NCBI GenBank assembly: GCA_014529385.2
Contig: CM043947.1
Span: 116,478,087-116,542,086 of the forward strand
DNA from: Adiantum capillus-veneris
Lineage: Eukaryota; Streptophyta; Polypodiopsida; Polypodiales; Pteridaceae
Direction: 5' to 3'
DNA: 64,000 nucleotides
A program made the position numbers and the translations under genes. The notes under the pieces were generated by a model. It had not been told where the DNA came from. It saw nothing but the letters and a program-made list of their open reading frames with translations, and made no database searches. Position 1 is the first letter of the stretch. The number at the start of each line of letters is the position of its first letter. Shown here piece after piece: positions 38,923 to 50,412 of the stretch.

Positions 38923-40712
38923 ATGAACCTTAGATCTGGTCGTATACTAAAAAATCAAGGCATATTTGGAGAGACCTCTAGTAGAGTATCCACTGAAGAG
39001 AGTATTAATCAAGGTGATACTTGCACACTATTTTTGAAGAAGTTTCAGACAATTTTTCAGAATCAACATCCGAAATGTCTTCCTATTCGACTCATTCAGA
39101 AACCGGAATGACAGTGCGACATAAGCACATACTCTATTTTTATAAGACTAATTGCCATGGAGCTCAGGTTTACCTGGATCCTAGTGAAGAGTATACCATT
39201 CGCATTGATGACCTTGACATAGCGTTTGAAGAGAAAATCAAGGAAAGCAAACAAGGAAAAATGTACATGGATAAAAACAGAACCCATGCAGTATTTATAA
39301 GCTAAAAATCCTGACGTGATAGACAAATGGGGGTTAGAAGTAAACACCATATTTCCAGACATGGCAGCAAAAGAAGGACCGTCAACTTTAGAATTTGAGG
39401 GATACGATCAAGCTGATTTGAAGCCTTTGAAACGACTTAGCAAGGATAATCCTATGATTGGAGTCTACCGTTACGGGGATAGAAATGTCAAAGATCCTCT
39501 ATGGACTTCTCATGCCAAATCAGGACAGTTAATGCCCATGAAGATCATCTATATCTTCAAAATCAAAGACAAGGATTCAGCAGATCTATCAACCTACCTA
39601 TTTACGGATTGTTATAACAATAACTTTGTTATGATGACTCCTGAGGAGGTGGAACAAACCAAATGCCAAGGGTACTCCATAAGGGATTGGATATTGGGCC
39701 AAGGACCAGAAACTATTTCAAGAGATGAACTCCGTGAGAGATCTTTTGAGAGCAATGTTAAGAAACAAGAAACTACCTCATCACGAAGAAAACTGGGTGA
39801 CACTAAAGCCAATCCAAGACTACATGAGTCACTATTTCCAGCAGACTGGTTTGAAGGACTGGGAACAGGACCAGCTACCAGGAGATCGAGAGTTGAACCA
39901 AGCAGATGTGTTAGACCAGCTGATTTTCAAAAATGGGTTAAAAAATACAATGGATCTCAGAATCCATATGACCACTTAGCAAGATTTAAACAAGTGCTAA
40001 GAGCATAACATATATTTGAATTCGATACTCAACTCGAGGGATTTGTAATGACATTAGAAGGAAAAGCATTGACATGGTTCCAAAACATTCCACCAAGGTC
40101 AATCATGGACTTAATACATTAGCTCAAGGATTTGTAGTTGCTTGTTCCAAAATGGGGATCAAACATAATACAGTAGCTCAAATCTATATCTTCAAACAAA
40201 AACAAGGCAAGTCTGTTAGGGATTGTGCAACTAGAATGAAACAATACATTGCAAGATGCCCAGAGCTAGAGATACATGTAGAAGAAAGACTAGTATCATT
40301 GTTTGTAGAGGGGCTACTAAACAAAGAAATTCATGCTATATTGTATAGCAAGAAACATATGACCTTAGAAGAGTGTGTGTCAGATGCTATTGACTTAGGA
40401 GACAATTGTGATATTTTTAATAAAAAAGATGTCCCTATGGATAATCAAAGCGAGAACACAACATCCACCAAACCAGCACAAGTGGGAACAGCTGTTGCAG
40501 TGCCACTTACGGCCATAGAAGACATGATCAAAAGGATGAATGAGATGATGAATAACATGCAAAAAGCATATATGAAGGGACCAGGGCAAGGGATACCTCA
40601 ACAGGGACAACCAATCAGGCCGCACAAATGGTGTGCAATCAAGGGTAAATGGACACACCATAAGATCAATGAGTGCTATTATCGACCAAAATATGATGGG
40701 AATGTTCAATAA
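38923..40712 (+). pseudogene. Element B gag, capsid part, broken
   Basis: The ATG at 38923 opens MNLRSGRILKNQG. Frames change at about 39015, 39306 and 40010. The capsid region has WVKKYNGSQNPYDHLARFKQ, then GFVMTLEGKALTWF, KMGIKHNTVAQIYIFKQKQG and CPELEIHVEERLVSLFVEGL, the usual gypsy gag layout (LxGxA..WF, F.Q, L..F..GL). The same blocks occur in element C at 54639-55148. The protein would assemble the particle. Confidence 0.78.
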
Positions 40713-40717
40713 GTGTC

Positions 40718-40852
40718 ATGTATAGATATTAGCCTAATATGGGACCAGCTCAAAGACCAACGATGTATAGATATTATCCTAATATGTCCCCATCTCAAAG
40801 ACCACCGATGTATAGATATTAGCCTAATATGTCCCCATCTCAAAGACCACCG
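40718..40852 (+). repeat. Three 45-bp tandem repeats in gag
   Basis: Copies start at 40718, 40763 and 40808, each ATGTATAGATATTA..CTAA. In the gag frame each encodes about MYRY-x-PNMxPxQRPx, a Tyr/Pro-rich linker before the zinc knuckles. Stops occur in copies 1 and 3. Confidence 0.9.
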
Positions 40853-41161
40853 ATGGGTATGGAAAGACCTCAACCCGTGTTGGTTTAACAACCTCCATAT
40901 CCTGGACATAATGTAGTGCTGGTAAAGTATGTGCATTCAAAGGGAATCATGGATGAACAAGCACTAGTGACTGTTACACCCTATGCTGAGCCTAGTCCAT
41001 CTACAATAATGTTAGAAGGAGATTGGTATAATTCACATCCACCACCAATGGAAGAACCTGTGACTTATACTACACGAGAGCTTGCATCAATGTACTATGT
41101 AGATAATCAAGGTGCTAGACCTCCTATGGTAAGACTCATGATTAATCCAAGAACTGGAAAT

Positions 41162-41300
41162 TGTCATAATTGTGGTGCAGATGATCATTGGAAGAATGAA
41201 GCCTAGAGCCTGACAAGAATCTTAAGACAATTGAGGCTTTTTGTATACAATGTTGCAAAACGGGAGGACACTTTCCTGAAGATTGTCCAAAAAATCCTTG
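41162..41300 (+). pseudogene. Element B gag zinc knuckles, broken
   Basis: The first knuckle is CHNCGADDHWKNE followed by Ala where the last Cys is expected, then a stop. A second reads CIQCCKTGGHFPEDC at about 41243-41287. Paired knuckles bind the genomic RNA. Element C has matching but altered sites at about 55640-55740. Confidence 0.68.
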
Positions 41301-41748
41301 AAACAAGGGTAAAACAGTATTGAACATAGTCCAAGTGATACCTAGTAGCTCATCCAAACCAATTGTTCCAATCAAGGTAATCACCAGAGCCAGTCTAAGA
41401 AAAAGAAACATAACTCCTTTGAGGATTCGGAGAATACTAAAATTTCCTCTCAAAAGACCAAGAGAAGCAGAAGCAAAAGGTATGAGATGAGAAACAGAAA
41501 CAAATGGCTGGAATCGAGGAGAAAGCAAAGAAAATATTCCAGGAAAAAGTGAAAGAAATTGGAACTGAAATCAAGGAAACCACCGTGAAATCTGGAGGAT
41601 CAATTTTGGTAGATAAATTTTTTTAGTTAATTAATGCATCCTTGGAAGCTTACTAAGCGGGACTTAAAGCAGGCCAAAACATGCAAAACAAATATAAAAA
41701 CTCTCCTTCTCCAGACATGGAAGCAACTAAGCTTGAAGCTATCAAAAT

Positions 41749-42300
41749 TTGGTAAGAATTACTCAAGAGATGCTGGAAAAACAAAAACCCAAGCTCAAAA
41801 GTATAGCAAAACCTGAGGAGCTTGTGGAAGGAACATGTAAAGAAAAATACAAAGTGGTGGTAGAATCCCACCTTGAAACAAAAGAGCCACAACTCATAGT
41901 GCCTAACAATGAAGATGCCTTAGACAAAATTCCATTCGTAGAAAAAAACTGGCCAGGACACTTATGGAAAAAAGTTAGAGAGATTAATGATGGAAGCCTA
42001 ACTTTGAAGTCAGCTCCTATAGAGGAAGTTTGGTTAGAGAATCTACCTCCGGTTATGGACATAGATGTACAATACTTGTATGGGGATTGAAGCTTTGAAG
42101 CTTCAGGAATGTCTAAACCAATAACCTTGAAAACATTACCCTCTTACTTGGGAGATAACAAAGATGAATCCACAGTGTGTAAAACCATTGAGGTAAAGAG
42201 AGTAGAACAAACCCTAGAAGTAAACAACATCGATTTAATCATGTCTACATCCATTCAATGCACTCTTATTGTAAGAGAGATGTAAAATCATATCATATCT
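41749..42300 (+). pseudogene. Element B gag-protease linker
   Basis: A charged 113-codon open frame at 41749-42090 is followed by ITLKTLPSYLGDNKDES and STSIQCTLIV. These two blocks match element C (SLKTLPSYIGEHEADS, SAPIQCTTTL), showing the region is conserved between B and C. No known domain. Confidence 0.5.
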
Positions 42301-42479
42301 ATGGAATGATCTACAAAAAATTCTAGAGAAGTTGGGGATAAAAGGTCTAATCTCAAAGAATTTGGGAAAATTAAACCAAAAATTGGATAACAAAGAGACG
42401 ATCTGTCCAAATGAACAAAGTGGGAGAATACTACGAAGGGAAAGAAGGAAACACAGCCCTTCCAGTGAGATATAATGAT

Positions 42480-43028
42480 ATAGAGACCATGACAATACTA
42501 GATAGCCGGGCAGGCATAGCCATAGATACGAAAGCAATACGGGAATCCTAGGGACAACCAGCCATTAGCCAAACTCAAATGAAATTGCAATTGGTTGGTG
42601 GACATATCGACAAACCCTTATGAGTGCTTGAAAAGGTGACAGTTAGTTCCTGTGGGATTGATTATCAACATACCTTTGCAATAGTGGACTTTGGAAAGAA
42701 ACTCAATTATGAAATCATCTTGGGAAGACCTTTCATGCGACAAGTACAACTCATCCAAGATTGGGGAAACAATTATCTATACTTGAAGCAAGTGGGATCA
42801 ATAACAAGGGTTAATCTAAAAGATCACACTTATGGAGATGTCATGGAAACACCCATACAAGAATTCGACTCAATCTCTTTGGCTGACAATAAGCTTCCAT
42901 CATGGTTCAACAAAGACACACCTATTTGGATGTGCGGAGTCTCAGAAAATGAGAGCTCAAAACGAGAAGAATGTATCTTAGATAGGGATTGCACAGATGA
43001 AGCCTATGTACCTAAACCCTTTCCATAG
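42480..43028 (+). pseudogene. Element B retropepsin-like protease, broken
   Basis: The active-site region reads TMTILDSRAGIAIDTKAI, so DSG has become DSR. After stops at about 42550 and 42622 the frame 42624-43028 gives CGIDYQHTFAIVDFGKK, then EIILGRPFMRQ, the C-terminal ILGRP signature of retropepsins. The tail (WICGxSxxxSS..CILDRD) is shared with element C. Confidence 0.75.
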
Positions 43029-43195
43029 CATTTTTTTGAGCCATTTGAGTGGACTCAAATCTTAGCAACAATGGATGTATATGTAAATACGTCTATGACT
43101 ACTCAATTTTTCAATGAGAACGGCTATGACATAATTCCCATACAAATGATCTCAACCCTTCATATTGAAGAAAAGATTCAAGAATCCAAGGACTT

Positions 43196-43894
43196 GTGAA
43201 AGATCAACAAGTCTTTTCAGACCTCTTTTATGATGCAACAGATGAGTTAGAAGAACATTCAGCTACGTCAAATGATTCGAGGTCAGAAAAAGAACATGCG
43301 AGAGCTAAACTACTCATGAAAGGAGGGGAGGAAAAGTTTTTTGACTTTCCAAACCAAAAATCTAGAAGACAAAAATGGTATAGAAGAAAAAGAGACACGA
43401 GACATTCGAAAGCTAGACCTATGCCATAAGTATCGAGCAGAATACAGCTTTTTAAGCAAATAGACGCACACAATTTCGTCAAGGACAAAATCACTAATAG
43501 ATATACTTTAAACGAAAAGTACGAAATATCAAAAACATCGAGGAAAACGAGAAAGAAAACTCAAGCAAAAACTAAATACCAGGATAGGGATTTAACCATG
43601 ACACGAGTTGAACGAAGAAAGAAATATCAAGAGTTAAAAAAGCTCTAAAGGAGATATATACAACTGAAATGGAGACCATTGATGAGGAAGGTGAAGATCT
43701 TATTAGTGTTCCATCTCATTACAAGAAATATACTCTCCAAGACCGAAAATATAATAGTCGAACAACCTGTCAAGGAACTACGAAAACAGGGCTATGAAGA
43801 ACCTGAAAATGCAAAAAGGATAGATCTGGCCGAAGTAGGAGAAGACCCTATACCTGCCTACATTGCAAACGACCGGACAGAAGAAGAAGAATAA
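43196..43894 (+). pseudogene. Element B basic and acidic pol linker
   Basis: A Lys/Arg-rich open frame at 43196-43429 is followed by broken basic sequence and a short acidic frame at 43679-43894 leading into RT. It has no known domain. The equivalent in element C stops being collinear around 57830. Confidence 0.4.
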
Positions 43895-43900
43895 GAGATT

Positions 43901-44997
43901 TTGTTAATCTTATCGAAAGAATACAGAGATATCTTTGCTTGGTCTTATAAGGATCTCAAGGATGTTGATCCAGAAATCTGTCAACATACCTTACCTATGA
44001 GAGATGATGCTAGACGAAGCAGACAAAGGCCATACACTTATCATGAGACATTTTCTAGAAACATCAAAGAAGAGATAGAAAAGCTAAAGTAGTTCAAATT
44101 CATTTATAAAATTGAACACACAGATTAGGTGTCTCCAATCGTGGTAGTATCCAAGAAAAATGGAAAATTAAGGGTGTGTGTCAATCTCAAGAAAGTGAAT
44201 GCAGCTACCATTACAGACAACTTTCCTCTTCCAATCATTGAGCATGTTTAAGAATGAGTTGCAAGAAAAGAAGCTTATACTTTATAGATGGATTTTTGGG
44301 ATACAATCAACTTTTGGTTAACCCCAAAGATCAACATAAAATTTCCTTTGCAACCGAATGGGATATTTTTGCTTATCGGGTTATGCCTTTTGGGTTAATT
44401 AATTCTCTTGCCACCTTTCAAAGACTGATGAGCCATGCTTTTAAATAGTTTATTTGGAATTTCTTGGAAGTATATATGGATGATCTATGTGTACATTCAT
44501 CAATCCAGGCTGATCATTTTGAATGCCTCAAAAAGGTATTAAAAAAATATAGACTTTATAGGATTTGCTTAAATCTTGAAAAGTGCACATTTATGGGTAG
44601 ACAAGGAAAATTTCTTGGACATATAGTGTCTAAAAATGGCATAGCTACTAATATGGATAAAATTCATGTTATTGCTGATTTGCCTAGACCGACATCATTC
44701 AAAGGGGTTCAAGCCTTCATGGAACATTGTGGATATTATAGACGATTCATTTACATGTATGCTATAATTGAAAAACCCATGTACAGCTTGATTACACACT
44801 TTGAATGGACTGATGAGTGTGAAGAATCCTTCATGAAGCTTAAGCAAACTCTTACTTTAGCTCGAATATTGAAAGCACCATATTGGAATAAGATATTCCA
44901 CATACATGTAGATGCTTCCAGTTTTGCCATTGGGTGTATCCTAGCTGAACCACGAGATGAAAATTTTGATTTTTATATTTCTTATGTTAGCCAATAG
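43901..44997 (+). pseudogene. Element B reverse transcriptase, broken
   Basis: The frame begins EYRDIFAWSYKDLKDVDPEI, the start typical of Tat/Athila-type plant gypsy RT, then KEEIEKLK with a stop. VSPIVVVSKKNGKLRVCVNL, ATITDNFPLPIIEHV, YRVMPFGLINSLATFQRLM and the active site YMDDLCVHS (YMDD at 44473-44484) follow, then KCTFMGRQGKFLGHIVSKNG. Both active-site aspartates remain. Stops at about 44090, 44128 and 44446 and a frameshift near 44250 inactivate it. Confidence 0.87.
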
Positions 44998-45471
44998 TTG
45001 AATATGATAGAGAAAAACTACACAATCATAGAAAGAGAAGGATTAGGGATGATCTATGCCGTCAAAAAGTATAGACATTACCTATTAGCAGACAAATTTG
45101 TGTTCTTTGTGGACCACCAAGCGTTATTGTACTTGGTCAACAAGCCATGCATCACAGAAAGAATAGTGAGATGGTTCATTATTCTTTTGGAATTTGATAT
45201 CACTGTAGTTGTGAAAAAGGGCACCACTCATCAAAGAGCATATCATTTGTCCAGGATTGTTTTAGGACAACCATCTAAGGGAGTATACAATGATCTACCA
45301 GATGTATATCCGTTCTCCATGGAAATGATACCTCGATGGTCGGAAAAATTGGTATCATTGATGGCCATAGTTCAAGTGGATTTGCAAATATCACTTCCTA
45401 TTTTAACTAGACTAATTGAGAAATTGGCTATGTATCAACTACTAGCTGGAAGGCTATACAAAAGAAATTGA
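44998..45471 (+). pseudogene. Element B RNase H
   Basis: It starts upstream in the preceding frame (HIHVDASSFAIGCIL, ending in a stop at 44995). It continues in the same frame with EKNYTIIEREGLGMIYAVKK (Glu), FVDHQALLYLVNK (Asp) and HQRAYHLSRI, where the usual ADALSR has become RAYHLSR, losing the last Asp. No second archaeal-type RNase H is seen here, unlike R1. Confidence 0.8.
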
Positions 45472-45539
45472 GATGGAATACTGCTTTTATGCATTAATCT
45501 TGAGAAAAAAAATCAATACTTAAGCACATATTACCATAG

Positions 45540-46998
45540 TAGGACTTTACTTTGTGGAAGATCAAACTATGCAACAAATCTTGAGACTTGGAGTATTTTG
45601 TCCAACTATGAGAAGGGATGTTCATTCATTTGTAAAACAATGTCCTCAATGCCAAAAAAAAGCACCCATACCTCATGTGACATTGTTTGGAATATCACTT
45701 GCTCCTAAGTGAAGTAGCTATCTAGTTGCTTACTTATCAAACCAAACATTTCTTGAGGATACGAGTAAACGCTGTCAAAGAGCAATTGAAACTGAAGCAA
45801 GAGACTATGGTCTTATTGGAAACCAATTGTATCGGAGAGGAAAAGATCAACATTTGTGTATTTGTGTAAATAAAGACGAATATATTTCCATTATAGAACA
45901 AGCACATGCTGGATTAACTGGAGGTCACTTTTCTAGTGAAACCACCGCAAGACCAATCTTAATAGTAGGCATATGGTGGCCAACACTTTTTGCAGATACC
46001 AAAGAATATGTTCGAAGGTGTGATACATATCAACGAGAGAAAATGCCAACCCATGTAGATAGCATTCCCTTACGACCAATGATGGGGGCTAGAGATTTTG
46101 CAAAATGGGGTATAGACTTTGTTGGGCCAATAAAGCCACCTGCTTATAGAACCCAAGATCAATATATCATTGTAGCTACGGAGTATTTGACTAAGTGAAC
46201 AGAGGCTAAAGTAACTCAAAGGAATGATGCTAGAACCACAATCGCATTCTTATATGAGAATGTGTTGAAAAGATATGGACTACCAATAGAAATTGAGAGT
46301 GATAGGGGAACTCATTTCCTCAATGAGGTAATTGAGTATCTGCTTAATGAATTTATGTTCATCCGTAACAACAGCTCCCTATCACCCACAAGCAATTGGA
46401 CAAGCTGAGAATACAAATAAGCTCGGTATTAACTAAAGTGGTTAGTTTAGGATGGACAGGTTGGGAAATGAATCTCCATGCCACTCTATGGGATTATCAA
46501 TTTTCATTCAAGACAGCTTTAAATGCTACACCCTTTAACCTTGTTTATGGTCTTGATGCCATATTGCCAATATAGTTTCTATTGCCGACACTAAGGGTAG
46601 CTAAGGATCTTCAGTGGATGGGACATGAATTTTCAAAGAGACTTGAAGATTTAGAAAATCTTGATGAGAAAAGGCTAACCATTGTGGCTCAAATCTATGC
46701 ACAAAAGCAGAAACAAAAACAAGTTTTTGATTCCCATGTAATTACAAAAATCTTCAAAAAAGGGGACTTAGTCTTAGTCTATTCCCTTAAGCCACACATT
46801 CCCAGCTTTAAGAAAAAGGGAAATGGACCATTTATCATTGAAGATGTATCTCCAAGCAAAGCAGTTAAGCTGTCCACCCTAGATGGTGGACCAATGGCTA
46901 ATTGGATTAGCGGATGCCGTTTAAAGAAGTATGATTTTCCGCTAACCAATGAATTGCTAGAAAAGATGCATGCATCAAAGCAAAGAAACATAAAATGA
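45540..46998 (+). pseudogene. Element B integrase, broken
   Basis: A zinc-module-like piece (CPTMRRDVHSFVKQCPQCQK, about 45600-45660) is followed by a linker and a second one at 45827-46060 (AHAGLTGGHFSSET, CDTYQREK). The core follows: KWGIDFVGPIKPP (46108), IEIESDRGTHFLNE (about 46289), then several frames. The C-terminal module at 46582-46998 has KKGDLVLVYSLKPH, NGPFIIEDV and GCRLKKYDFPL. Stops and frameshifts break it at least four times. Confidence 0.82.
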
Positions 46999-47088
46999 CA
47001 TCAGGTTATTGATGAATCCAAAGAGGAATCTCAAATTTGAGTACTAAAAAGTAAAGTTTCTCTCAAAAAACAAGAAATACCTATTCCC

Positions 47089-48238
47089 ATGAACACTCTG
47101 GAACTAGATGACCTACTATGGGAATTACAGAAAGATGCAGTGTCAAATGATAATGAATGGTTAGATGGAATGTACCTTCGCATCAAAGTATTGATGAACA
47201 ATCATAGTACAAATTCATTGGTTGATACAGGAGCTCGAGTAAATGAAATTAGTTATTCCATGTACAGGAAAGCAACAAGTCAGTCCTTGACAGTATGAAT
47301 ACCGACTATTAAAGGATGCTACAAGAACCCAACACTGACATTGGGAATAGTCAACTTAAATGTGATAGTACATGGATTTTCATGCCCTCATCAATTTGAA
47401 TGTTTACCAGATGAGCACATGAATGAAACAATGATTCTTGAAATCTCATGGATGCGGACATAGAAGGCAGTACCAGATTGGGATACCAACCAGCTCAAGC
47501 TATCACCAAAAGGTGGACAACTCATTGTTCCAATTGCACCAAGCAAAGAGGAATGGAAAGGAGGTTACCAGCACAGCAAACCACAAAGAAATCAATCTTC
47601 TCCATCCTATAGACAAGCAAATTCTACAAGTAGAATGCAAGGAGTCAAGAAAATTTGGGTACCAAAAGCACAGGTTAAAGGCAAGCCGATTCAAATTTGG
47701 GTGCCCAAAACATCATCTAATGTACCAAAGATGGTTCCAAGGTTCAAAACACAAAGAGGAGCATCTTCAAGCAGGGGATCCAAAACAAAATGGGGTTTGG
47801 AGGAAAAGGGAGCACTTATCTTCTCCGCAAACTATAAAACCAATAAAGCAATGGAGAGTTAAGTCTCAAAAGACTCAACCACAACATTCAGACAAAGACA
47901 AACCAAGATACCAGTGGCGGGTAAAAGCTCGACAACCATCATTATTGATACTAACAGCTCAGGAAATCAGTGTACCAAAGCATCCTAATGGTACAATAAA
48001 GCAAAGAGCACACAAGCTACAATATTTGCTCTTTGGAAGACAGCAAAAAGAAACCTCGATATCAGAAACCCTTGAGTTAAGTATTAAAAATCCAACTCTT
48101 GCACAGCATAATGGTTTGAAATGCATTGATCTTAAAAGCATGGCAGAGCCAACCACGGCTATGCATAGACACAATTGTTCAACCCATGCACATAGTCGTC
48201 TCGAAGTGCGCCATCTAGGAGGGGTGGAAAGGAACTAA
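47089..48238 (+). pseudogene. Element B extra 3' ORF: retropepsin-like plus WVPK repeats
   Basis: Downstream of integrase the frame from 47089 reads EWLDGMYLRIKVL, then NSLVDTGARVNEIS. LVDTGA is an aspartic-protease active-site motif, and ETMILEISWM about 70 codons later sits where ILGRPWL is expected. Stops lie at 47296 and about 47459. Then come KKIWVPKAQVKGKPIQIWVP and MVPRF. After a frame change near 47860 (frame of 47438-48238) QWRVK occurs twice. Element C carries the same ORF. It may be part of pol or separately expressed; its function is unknown. Confidence 0.65.
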
Positions 48239-48257
48239 GTAATTAAGAGCAATGCTT

Positions 48258-48274
48258 GAAGAGGGAGGAAAAAA
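48258..48274 (+). promoter_or_regulatory. Element B polypurine tract
   Basis: GAAGAGGGAGGAAAAAA, followed by TT and a TGATGTTAACG start. Confidence 0.6.
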
Positions 48275-48276
48275 TT

Positions 48277-49630
48277 TGATGTTAACGTGTGATTTTTTAC
48301 AAAATTACCTAATAATTCCCTTAACAAGTCATCAGTAGGGAAAATTTAACTGATAACATCTCCTCGATGAGTGTAATTAGTGTAAATACTATCAAAAATC
48401 ATAAAAAATTGTTATTTTTCATCAATTTTCTTGATATTGGGACTTAAAAATGGAAAAATCCACCAAAAAACCATAAAGCTGTGTTTTTCAATGGATTTTC
48501 TTAATTATTGGATTTTCACTTTGCTTTTTTACGCATTTTTTTGTTATTTTCTTTGATTTTTTTAATAAACAAGTCAATAAATTAATAATAAATAGCAAAT
48601 GATCTCAAATGAAAAAACCAAAGATACGCTGACGATCATAAGGACAAGGCCACAGGCACAAAAATTTTCATTCAAATCGGCAGATGGAAATGGTAAGCCT
48701 AAATTAGGCAGCCAAGGCCCACTTTCGCAAATTCTTGCAGAATGAGCAACCGGAATCCAATTGAAGAAATTTTTGAATCTAACATTGATTTCATGGACCA
48801 GTAGAACTAACAAGCGAATTTGGGAAGTCCGAGTATAGATATCCAAGGTAGCCCAAAATCACCTCATTTCCACTAGTTGCCCTTCGAGAAGAGAGCTCTC
48901 AACCTTCTTCGCGTGCGATTTTCGGAGTCCACAATTGCCCATTTACAGTGCCGTCTCACACGAGACACGAGGGGTAAGTTCTAATCTTATCAATGATATA
49001 TTCTATATAGCCGATAGCAATTCTAAGCTCAAGGGAAAAACCCTAGAAATTGAGCAATGTACGAAGTCGTACGATCAAAAATTGACCATAGCGGCCTGTC
49101 AGCTCAATCAAATTGGACGAGACTTGAGCTATAGCATGCCCCTTTATAATTGAACACTTCTATATCACCAGATGACAATTCGACAGGGGTCGAGGGGGGT
49201 CCCAAATAGAAAATCTAGGTTTTTGTCAGATGCTAGAATTGGATCCTGATTCCACAGACAACTTATAGACTAGGTCTATACATAATGTAGATGGATGGTT
49301 TCATAAAAACTATCAAGGCAAGCTCTCAAAAAGAAAAAAACAGCTCGAAGACTACAAAGCGTCAAATTTGACATATGAAGTCAAACTGACTCCAAATGGG
49401 CCAAAACTGGATGGGTAGCTTCAGGACTATGTAGCGAATAAGTCAATAGCTTCAAAAGTGACTAACCAACTCCATAGACCATCTAGTAAGAAAATCGGTG
49501 ATTTCAAAGTTGACAAAGCACAAAGTGATGACGACAAGACAAAAATTTACCAAATTCAATTTAGGACTTATTTTAAGTGTATTGATTATGTCTAGGTCAA
49601 AAATTGTCAAGTTTAGCAAAAAAATTGACT
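48277..49630 (+). repeat. Presumed element B 3' LTR, end not determined
   Basis: It begins TGATGTTAACGTGTG after the PPT. No match to the 353-bp LTR remnant at 35491-35843 was found, so only the start is supported. The stretch is AT-rich and has no recognisable gene. Confidence 0.35.
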
Positions 49631-50223
49631 ATATCGCAATTATTTACTTTTGTAATTTTTTGGCTTGAAGATGGTACCTTCACTTCACCTATCACTTCTA
49701 CACACCTATTACATGCCACATTCCAATTATGAGCCAAAATGATCAAGAAAAATTTTAAAATTGTCAAAAACACAAAGGAGTCCTTCCAATCCAAATTTTG
49801 AGCTATCTGTCACATTTTTAGATCCAAATCATCCCATATCTCATACACGGAGTCTACATGATGCCTAGAACCAAGTTGCAACAAAAAATGTGCATTTTGA
49901 TGAAAAAGTTAATAATCGTGATTATTTACTTTCTTGCCAAAATGGAGAAAATTTGCAACTTTGACGCTATGGGACCAAAGCACACGATGTCCCAAGCCCA
50001 CTGACCGAATTTGAGCTAATCTGGATCTTAAATACTCAAAATGCCTTTATATCTAGTGTATCAGAGACTGAAAGCCTAAATCTGGTACATTTCCACGCCT
50101 TGCACTCAATTGAGTGCACACTTCACTAAGAGCACCTAAATGTCACATAGTTCAAGCCTATAATGTCAAAAATGCCAAAAAAATGAAAAAAATCCCCTAT
50201 TGTAAATAATTGCGATTATTTAC
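49631..50223 (+). repeat. AT-palindrome repeat array
   Basis: The motif seen in the B leader occurs as a half site at 49631-49647 (CGCAATTATTTAC), at 49908-49929 (AATAATCGTGATTATTTAC) and at 50202-50223 (TAAATAATTGCGATTATTTA), about 280-294 bp apart. Flanking text again has GGACCAAAGCACAC- and AAGCCCACTGACCGAATTTG-type blocks. Confidence 0.7.
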
Positions 50224-50412
50224 TTTTGTTGCAAATTTTTGCTTGAACTTTATGATTTTGATCTTTATATGTTCTTATGTATCTATGCATGTTCCAAAAT
50301 TGATGTGAAGCAAATTGGGCTCACTTTGTCAGCAATTCAGACCCAAGGGGATTTCCGAGCACAAATTGCAGAAATTTTCAAACTTTGGCGCTATATTCAC
50401 TTAAGAGGAGCA

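Larger units (their letters stand above)
35491..49630 (+). mobile_element. Element B: Ty3/gypsy element with extra 3' ORF
   Basis: LTR remnant, tRNA-Asp-type PBS, long leader, gag, protease, RT, RNase H, integrase, extra ORF, PPT and a presumed 3' LTR, all on the plus strand. It is heavily broken but collinear. The right border is not determined; 49630 is only where the next repeat array begins. Confidence 0.75.
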
